From positions 3,410,001-3,474,000 of the forward strand of contig JAMPIQ010000001.1 of assembly GCA_024699855.1 (NCBI GenBank): a DNA stretch of 64,000 nt, in the 5' to 3' direction. The stretch's first letter is position 1. The number at the start of each line of letters is the position of its first letter. This document shows, piece by piece, positions 56,109 through 64,000 of this stretch. Made by a program: the position numbers and the translations under genes. Under the pieces are notes generated by a model. That model was not told the origin of the DNA. It worked only from the letters and a program-made list of their open reading frames with translations, and did not search any database. The DNA is from Aphelenchoides besseyi. Taxonomy: Eukaryota > Nematoda > Chromadorea > Rhabditida > Aphelenchoididae.

Positions 56109-57105
56109 AATCGATCTTCCGTGTCCTGATGCTATGTGCCTTCAGCTGATTTGTGAGTTGGCGATAGCGACGTGATAAAAGAGATCCGCCAGCATTTTGT
56201 CGTTGAAGTCTTCATTTCTAGTCGCGCAGATCTCATTCAACTCTGCTCGAACGATGCCATCATTGACGTTACTCTCATGCTTCACGTCGAAAACATTACA
56301 ACTCGTCTTCAGAAAAACTCTCGACGTGAAAAAACAATCAATACAAACGCCAATCGAAGATATAGGAACACGATGCCCGCGGCAGTTTGCAATCATTCTC
56401 GACTGGTCTTGTTACATCCGACAAGTTTTCAGTAACATCATCGCCGCCGGCACATAAAGACCCCAAACGATTGCAATAAGTGCGGCAATCCACATAAATG
56501 TCATACGTTCACTTTATTTCCTTACAATCGACCTTCCACTAAACACCTCTCGATTGACATTTTGATTCACATTTCGAAATCTTCGTGAATTGAGGAAGTA
56601 ACAAATGATAACTGTCAATATCGTGCTCATGTTCTTCTCAATCACACAGAGCTAAGTCTTCAAACCGGAAGCCTTCTAAAAAGTTCAATGAAAGAATGAA
56701 CACTCACTTGTGACTGACGAGGACTACCTCAACAAATAGACAACAGTTCTTATCGTTCACCGACTTGTTTTTGTGTGAGAACTCACTCACAAGTTCGATT
56801 CATTTTGTTTAGTTTTCCGCTCGCCACTCTTATAGTGATTTCAGTTAGCCGGTAATCTGTTATGTCTTTAATACTTTATTGTACTTTCAGCATAAAACAA
56901 GTGAACGATCACTAGCTAGCACGTTGAAAAGCAGACGACTGTGCGAAAACACGCAGATTACCGGAACAAAGAATCGAATTCTTTTAAATTAACTTTCGGT
57001 TTCAAATTCCCGAAACTCAGTGGGTGTTCTACAAGTGAAATTTCGAGTAAACAATCACAAAAATGTAAACAAAAAACTTAGAAAAACATGTGTCGTTGGT
57101 TGATG
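56109..57105. other. Spacer between ZP-domain gene and CNG channel
   Basis: About 1 kb. Overlapping minus-strand frames at 56142-56504 show coding-like hints: a 30-codon frame at 56504-56412 with a hydrophobic core (MWIAALIAIVWGLYV), and in another frame a cysteine-containing stretch (DCRTYCNRLGSLCAGG, then ENDCKLPRASCSY). They are mutually exclusive and unsupported by splice structure. The rest is AT-rich 3' sequence of the channel gene. Confidence 0.3.
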
Positions 57106-59815
57106 TTAATTCAACGATCGAGTTGTTATACTTCCGGGCATTTCAACGTCGGAAATATCGGAAAACTCATCGATTGGAATCGTAGACCATCGTTTCAACG
57201 GTGGTCTTGCTTTCTCTGAAGTGGCAATAACAACCAATGATAATGGTAAACAACTTACGTTTCATCGCAATTTCCAACTGTTTTTTGGTCTTCGAGTTAG
57301 CCGGCAAAATCTTTGCAACGGCTTCGAGCATTTTCGGTGTTCGAATATCAGCGGAAACACGACATTTTTCCTTCAGTTCTTGGCGTGCTTGTTTCGGATC
57401 AACATCGTCCTTCTTCTCGTCTTTTTTCAGCATTTTTCTGCAATTGACATCAGACAAACTGAATACAAAAAAACATACCGAGCTTTTCGTTTCAGCAATT
57501 GCTGGGCATCTGGATAGTCACGAATAACGTCGTTGAGATCTTCTTTGGACAAAACGAAAAGCGTTGAGTAGCCTTTGGATCGAATGTTCGCTGTTCGTCG
57601 ATTGTTTCCACCAATTGCTAGCAAACTAAACGACCATTTCATTAAGCTTTCTTTGTATGCGATTCACCTGATTTCCCCAAAAACTGATCCCTCAACCAAA
57701 GTGGCAAATACCTGAGTATTGTTCTCACCGCCAACAACCTCCAAGATTCCTTGATTCACGATGTACATCTCTTTTCCCACATCCCCTTTTCGACAAACCA
57801 TATCACCGGGCAAGAAAATGACTGGTTGAAGTTTCAGCACAAGATCTCGCAGTAAGGCACGATCAGCGTCCTAAAAGTTTTCGTTGACCTCAAATTCACA
57901 TTTAGAAGTTACTTGAAAAAGTTGAACTTTGGAGAGTGTGTTAAAGTGAACTGAAAGAGCCAAATCGGTTTGTAATTTTAACGGAAGTCGTTTGACTAAT
58001 TTCTTTTCATCTAAAATCTATATTTACATTTGATATTATTGACGATAAGATACCTAATGTCTTTTGTTGTTCCCACGTGTACAAAAACCAAGCTCTGACA
58101 CGCGAAGTTAACTGTTCGGGTAACTCCAAACGTTTGCATTCGCCCAGTGCTTTGTCCATTGTGGTTCGAAACTCTTCGTTGTTTTTGTTGGCATTTGAGA
58201 CAATATCACGAATCTGTTAAAACGAATGTCAGCCTAACAACCACTTACTTACTTGACCAAGAAGCAACGCAAAAACGAAGACCCCCATCATCCAACTAAA
58301 ACATTGAAATGAACTTTCAGTTTCTGGACTTGAGATTTTACGAAAATGTCATGTAAATATACTCTATTACATTTGTCGGTGCCGGATTGTTTCCAGTGGA
58401 TGTTGCAACGGCTGAAGTGAAATAAAAACAGCGAATGTAAGCGTTTCCTAAAACTCTTGTATTTTGTACATTTCCCTGAACTTACCCTGATTATTGTACA
58501 CCCACTTGTTCAAGTACCATTGGTTTCGATAACGATAAGCAATCTGTCCAAATGCCTGCCACGCACTTAGCATGTAATAAACACAACTGTTGCAGTGAAT
58601 GATGTAAATCATGTAGCTGAACGTTTTTGTAATTCTAAACTACACTTTTGCATTGACGGTTGTATGAATTCAAATACCGAACAACATATGGATTCGAAAA
58701 GGACGAATCCAAAAGATCGAAAAACTCCCAAAATGAAGGTAACTAAACGCTGTGTAAGAAATAATCGGATCTTCAGACAAACCTTCAACAATCTCACTGC
58801 TCGCCAAGCAGCTACCGGTCCAGTGTAGAAATAAGCCAAATCAGTTGGAATAAGACTAATCAAATCGAGTTTGAATAAGTTGCTATGCAAGTAATGCGAT
58901 CGCATTTCTTTGCTGTCTTTCTAAACGTAAATTTTCATGATAGTTTCTTCTTTCCAATATACCACAGTAATTCCACCACGCATAAATGTGAGTCTTGGTT
59001 TTACAGCCAACAGATCGAGAACATAAATGAAATCACAAACGTAATCACAAATCATCCAGTAGAGCACCTGAATAACATCGGTTTAAAACGAGAGTTTTGT
59101 TCTTGCATTTTCTTCCGTTTGATAGGGATATGTACTTCTCAATGGTATTGCTAACGCGTTGTACAGAAAAGCAGCGACTACGAAACACAACCAAAAAAGA
59201 TACGTGTGACCTGAAAGTGGATCTGTTGAGCAGAAACAAAAAGAGATTCTCACTGAATGGATCAATTGCTGAAGACAACAACCATTTTGGTGCATCTTCT
59301 TCGTTTGCAACCTCAAAACCGATCAACGACATCAACGATGTATTTTCGGCTATACGATTGGAACCCGTGTCACTGACTTCTTCGGTTGCTTCAGGAGTTA
59401 GTTCGCGTACAACATCGTCACGAACTTGTGAAGTGCGACGTCGTAGATCTTTGGCGAATTCGTGTAACTTCTCTTTTACAATGAACGATAGTCGTGAGGA
59501 GATATCGGTGTCTCGTCCGGTATGCAAACGATCTTCTCCCTCAATTGATTTCGGACTATCTATTGATCTCGGCGAGTTTGAAGGCGGCGGCTCGTGGATC
59601 ACAACTTTTGGCTCCTGATATTCCGCGGTCGATTCGCGCGCTTCTCTGGATTCTGATGTTCGAGAATGATGAGACATCGGTGGAACTGATGATGGAATAG
59701 AAGACACCGAGAGTCCATCGCCATATTCGGAAAGCGAGGAATCGCCATCGAAGTCCAACGGTCGTGTTCGAGCTTGTCTCTGGAATTTCGATTTAAAGCT
59801 CCGAAAAATGGGCAT
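57106..59815 (-). CDS. Cyclic-nucleotide-gated cation channel
   Basis: Start [20 protein letters not shown] at 59815, with a long Ser/Pro/Glu-rich cytosolic N-terminus. Membrane helices begin with [20 protein letters not shown]; the S4-like [11 protein letters not shown]...WRAVRLLK follows. The pore region reads [20 protein letters not shown], then [20 protein letters not shown] and [20 protein letters not shown] (C-linker). The cyclic-nucleotide-binding domain has [20 protein letters not shown] and [20 protein letters not shown], with the Arg that contacts the phosphate in NRRTANIRS. The pore lacks the K-channel GYG, as expected for nonselective CNG channels. C-terminal exon ends [10 protein letters not shown] at 57106. 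Many short introns. Which CNG member is not resolved. Confidence 0.9.
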
Positions 59816-62800
59816 TCTTGTTCCATGAAGTTAACCCAACTACTACCCATGGCTTGTTTCTTGTTAATTACCTACCCATTGACCATCTAGACGATGGCGA
59901 AACTCTTGGTTTCGGTCCATGCTGTGAGTTCGCACACTTAGATTCCGGAGTCCGAAACAGTGGGCTAGACGAATAGAAGAGTTAAGGGCAAAAGCAGATA
60001 ACCTTACGGTTGCCGGGGAAACGACCACTTTATTGGCTCATCTCCAGAATCCCCGGTTGCTCATTAAACGAAGTGAATTACACAGGGGATAAGAATTTCG
60101 ATCTAAAGGATGTCATAGAATTACGTTAATGTGTTGTTCGAAACGTCAAGTTCTTTAAGTAAAAGTGCAAAGTTTGATTAGCTTATAAATTAGCCAAATT
60201 GATCACTCATAAAGACTAATGATCAAGATTGTACCAACAACTTCCGGTTTTCTGTAAATAGCGGAAAATGGATGCAGTTCTCACACTTGTTCTAACCGGA
60301 ACGATACACTCGCAATATCGTCATTGCCACCTTCATTTTCTCACAATCAATGATATCATTATAGTGTTTACAGACAGTGAATTAAGTTCCGTTTCCAATG
60401 AAAATTTGTTTAACAGAAATACTCCTGAGATTGAAGCTCGGTAACCATTGGTAATGTAGTTCCTGAGTGAAGTTGGCTATCACAAAGACTTTGTTCTTGA
60501 TTAAAAGATGAGTGAAATTTCAAATTTAACCGATTGACATATGATTTCGATTTACTGTTTGTATTCTTTCCGATTACATTGTTTGGAGACCTATTTTGCC
60601 CTTAATTGTAGTCGTACATTAAGACCAGTGAGGCGACCAGATTCTAAGAACTTCACTAAACGTGCCAAAAATGTCAGCTATGAGGACGCGTGGACATCGA
60701 CCAACAGTCCGCTCCACTGATTTAAATTGTCGCTTGATGCCCGGGTTTCACAATTCACAGCCAATGGTAATTGGATTTGTGGTGAATACAAAAGTTTTCA
60801 AGCCGTGCTGTCGTTCCACTAGTCGTCCAATTTCCATCAGATGTTGTTTCGTATTGCGCCGTAAATTCTGTTATTAAGACTCAAGTTTATTTGTGAGTTT
60901 TAGTTGAAAAACTCACGTATGTGTAATCGAATCGCAATTCAAATCCTTCGAATTTCAGTTGTTTAGTCTACCAATTGGAAGTTCGATTATTCCGAATTGC
61001 TTTTGCAAACTCGAGTTCAGAAGCCAACAATTTGTTGCCAAAATTTGTCGATTGTTGGTCTTCTCAATGAAATTTTTATGACTGCCCAGTTCATTGCACT
61101 TGTTCCACGAGATTAAACGACTAGGAATTTGCAAAGTGCACATGAGTTTAGGGTTGAAACATTTCACCGGTTGGTATCAAAAGAGGGCTTCGTGAGTTTA
61201 TTGTTAGCGTAACGGCATTAATTCCGTGCCACCGACTCGGTTGTCCATTCGGTAAGTTGATTAATTGAGTTCTTACGAAAAAAACTAGCCATTTACTTCG
61301 ATGAAATTCGGACATTTACGCGACTAATCTTTGACGCGTAAAACGATAATTTCAATTTGCCACTGCACGTTGCTTTTCGAAACGCATTCTTTCGACATAC
61401 ATAACCAATTGTCCGATCGTTCAACAGAAAACAAGTTTCTGTTTGTTTTTGTTATTCAAAACAAATTTTTGATTCCTTTTATTGGATTTGGAAAAGTTCG
61501 TTGATCGCTCTAGCCATACGGTAAGTGGCGATAAACTCGAAGTTATTTACCTATTATAGAAATCACGATGTAAGTGGTGATACGAGCCCGCGAATTCTAA
61601 AGCCGTCGAGTGCCAACGCGTTTTCTCGGATTGATGATTTCACTCCAAAAATGTCCACTCGACATGAAACATTTGTGTTCTTTACGAACCGTTCGACGAA
61701 AACTTCCCTCAAATCTTCATTGGGCTAATCAAACATTTACGAGTGATTACGAACGCCCTTTTATCTAATACCCATCGCTGATCAATAACCATAAGAACAT
61801 GAGGGTTTAAAATTTCCTGGATTTACCTAATTTTATGCTCGAACGGCTTTTTCGATCTTCACGGCCGTCTGGTAGATTACCATTTCGCTAATTCCTTCGA
61901 TGACCGTATCGTTCATTTTTTCTCTCTCGTACTTCCGCTTTTGTAGGCTGCGGTTTGCGAACTTCCGTTTCAAATAACATCATTGAACTTTTCTGATAAT
62001 CTACGCAGATTCAAGCTGCTAATTCAACTTGAAATTCCGCATCGGCCCAAAGGCAAAAAAGCTACAAGATTAGAAATGTTTATTTTTACTCACTCTTTTC
62101 GTAATCGTAGCAAATATCAAATCATATAACTAATTCATGGACAGAGACCTTTTGTGCAAATCAAATTCGCGTATTTTTGTACGAACAGCTGCGTTTCCTT
62201 CTGAAAACTTGGCCTTCGGGTTTCCGGTAGAATGTGGGCGGAGTTAATTTGATCATTGAGAACCTAATGTCCGCTTCTTTGTTCAATAGTGCATCCATGT
62301 CGCTGGTAGTCATCATAACTACGATGGCTGACCAACATTCGACAGTTTGCCTTTTTGTGGCGAAAAGTTTCTTCGTCACGTTGTATTTGATCTCCGAATG
62401 CTTCGACTTCATTTCCGGCTTTGCCCTCAGGCCATACAGTAAGTAGGAGCGGCATTCCAACGAGAAATTTGTTGTTTTCCTCGTGCTTCAATTTACGTCA
62501 CTGCGCCCGAACAGGCGGCAGTACGATTCGAGAAACGTAAACGTCACGCAGTCCGTTTCCTTAATAGGTGAACAAAAGTATTCTTTCGTTTAGTTGAGCG
62601 GCCCAAAGCGTTTGTTTAACAACTGGAGGGGTTCTCGTCATTGCCAATTTTGACCACTTAACAAGACGAATTTGTCACCACCCGCAGCTTTAAACGAACA
62701 CTTGAGTTTTGTGTCCGAAAAGTGAGACGTGGGTGGAAATGGAGAAATAATGAATATAAATGGAGGACATTTTCTAAAGTTGCACTCTTAACTTTCCCGA

Positions 62801-64000
62801 TATTTTAACACGCGTCAAGTTTGAAGACGTTTAAATGTCATGAAGCCGGACATTTTGATTGGCAAACATAAATACTTTTCTTTCGCTTGTTTTTTTTCTT
62901 CTTACAGTAAACGTCAACTAAATCAAAGCGGCCAACCGAATGGGTTGTTTGACGTTGTTCTTGGATTATTAGTAATGAGCGCATAGTGTTTAGCGGTACG
63001 TTCTTTGCTTCGATTAATACTCGGTACGTTCGACTTCATATATATCGTGATTCGGACGGCTTAGTCTCTCGGGATGACCATCGGTTAAACCACAGAAGAC
63101 GAGTTTTTTGTGAACTGGTGTTCCATTTCTTTCGACTTTGTTGACATAAGGGTTCGGAATTAAATGTCACAAAACGTTGGGATGAACAAGAAAAATGGGC
63201 GGAGCTTTTCGGTCGAAATTCTCTACCCACACTTGTTCATTGGGAACCTGTAACGGTCAAATGTGCTACAGGAAGAAACTCCGTTGTGTTTTGCACGAGT
63301 ATTTGGAAGATGGTATTTGAGTGAAATTTCTTTTCTGCAAACGTTCAGTTTGCTCGTTGAACGGAAGTCTCTTTTTACCGTAGAACTAGAACATTTGTTG
63401 TTTTTGAGGGTTAATGAAAAGACAAGTTAGTGGAAGAGTGTTCGGTTGTGTTGGAGGGAACGTAGAAAAGGATTCTTCTTATCATCTTCCTGTTAAGTGC
63501 AGAGAAAATAGAGGCATGATTGCGTAGAACAAAACTGGCGATTAGAAGCGATTACGCGGCGTGAAAAGCGGATTTCCACTTTTCTTTTGCACTCCGAACC
63601 TCCAGAATCTTCGGATGTTACGGTTTGTCTGAGAATTTGAAGTTGCGGAACAAAAAGCAAACGAACGGGTTTTTCGTGTTTTGTCCACAGATGCCCTTAG
63701 GAAATTGGAATTTCACAGACCTGCTGATGATGAATTCGATTAAACTTCAGTTCACGGCCATTTCACTTTTGCACGTCTATTCTCTAACCCGCGAACTGCG
63801 AGCAAACACGAAATTTCCTAACATGACCGTTGATTTCAAAGTCTCCATTGGGAATCGAGTTATTTGCTAAGGAAACGTGGACGTTTCATGAATCAAAATT
63901 TACGACAGGGGTCAGTGACCATTGTATTCAATTAAATAAATGTGTTGATGCTCTACGAAACCACGCCTCTGTTGGTCTCAAGCCTTGTAAGTAGCCATTC
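59816..64000. other. Right-hand 4.2 kb without a supported gene
   Basis: Upstream of the channel gene. Scattered open frames up to 99 codons on both strands resemble no family. Two are slightly coding-like: minus 61918-61834, a 27-codon frame (MNDTVIEGISEMVIYQTAVK), and minus 62460-62161, a basic frame with a Lys/Arg-rich tail. No tRNA or other RNA gene was recognised. Probably a large promoter/intergenic region of the channel gene, or the intron-rich 5' part of a gene beyond the window. Confidence 0.35.

Overview
This window comes from a eukaryote with a compact genome, and most likely from a nematode. Nearly every gene is split by tiny GT-AG introns of about 40-50 bases. Co-oriented genes sit 85-180 bases apart, often with a splice acceptor just before the start codon, as in trans-spliced operons. 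A ZP-domain cuticlin-type gene (54.4-56.1 kb) supports this. So do two copies of what looks like a spliced-leader (SL) RNA gene (28,643 and 34,996). The leader resembles nematode SL1 but is not identical to it, so a lineage distant from Caenorhabditis is possible; that is inference.

Layout. 0.6-4.2 kb: a cadherin-like surface protein (-). 4.2-6.75 kb: no confident gene. 6.75-7.6 kb: an atypical dual-specificity phosphatase (-). 7.6-10.3 kb: gene-free, with a cluster of six CACGTG boxes. 10.3-15.4 kb: an orphan membrane protein (+), a probable minus-strand operon (PSMA4, USE1, coiled-coil protein) and a short-chain dehydrogenase (+). 15.5-22.2 kb: a half-length SKI3/TTC37 protein and NDUFB4 (both -), AP endonuclease (+), and ERGIC-53/LMAN1 (-). 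22.7-25.5 kb: ATE1 and a CRIF1/mL64-like protein (-). 25.9-26.7 kb: two 5'-truncated genes, RBBP4-like (-) and ATP9-like flippase (+), lie back to back with a 47-base gap. 27.0-27.9 kb: APH-1 (-).

28.1-39.0 kb is an accessory block. It is a tandem duplication of a ~5.4 kb unit made of a small open frame, the SL RNA candidate, an orphan gene, and a repeat field. The second copy carries two TA-flanked mariner-superfamily transposons (955 bp internally deleted; 1,686 bp with transposase), and its orphan gene is frameshifted. The repeat field holds ~241 bp and ~170-185 bp tandem units.

39.9-59.8 kb is gene-rich again: an orphan type I membrane protein (+), fatty acid 2-hydroxylase (-), and a plus-strand cluster of NOP10, a small membrane protein, a PSMG3-like chaperone and mitochondrial isoleucyl-tRNA synthetase. 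In that cluster two neighbours abut stop-to-start (TAA then ATG, same frame) and two overlap. Then come a class-2 semaphorin (-), a minimal UBAP1-like ESCRT-I protein (-), heat shock factor (+), MESH1/HDDC3 (+), the ZP-domain protein (-) and a cyclic-nucleotide-gated channel (-). 59.8-64 kb holds no gene I can support.

Most genes are housekeeping (proteasome, secretory pathway, mitochondria, translation, DNA repair, stress response) or animal signalling and adhesion. The most interesting signals are the SL RNA candidates inside a repeat-rich duplication, the stop-start and overlapping cistrons, and the double-truncation junction near 26.28 kb. All exon joins were read by eye from splice signals and family similarity, with no searches run.
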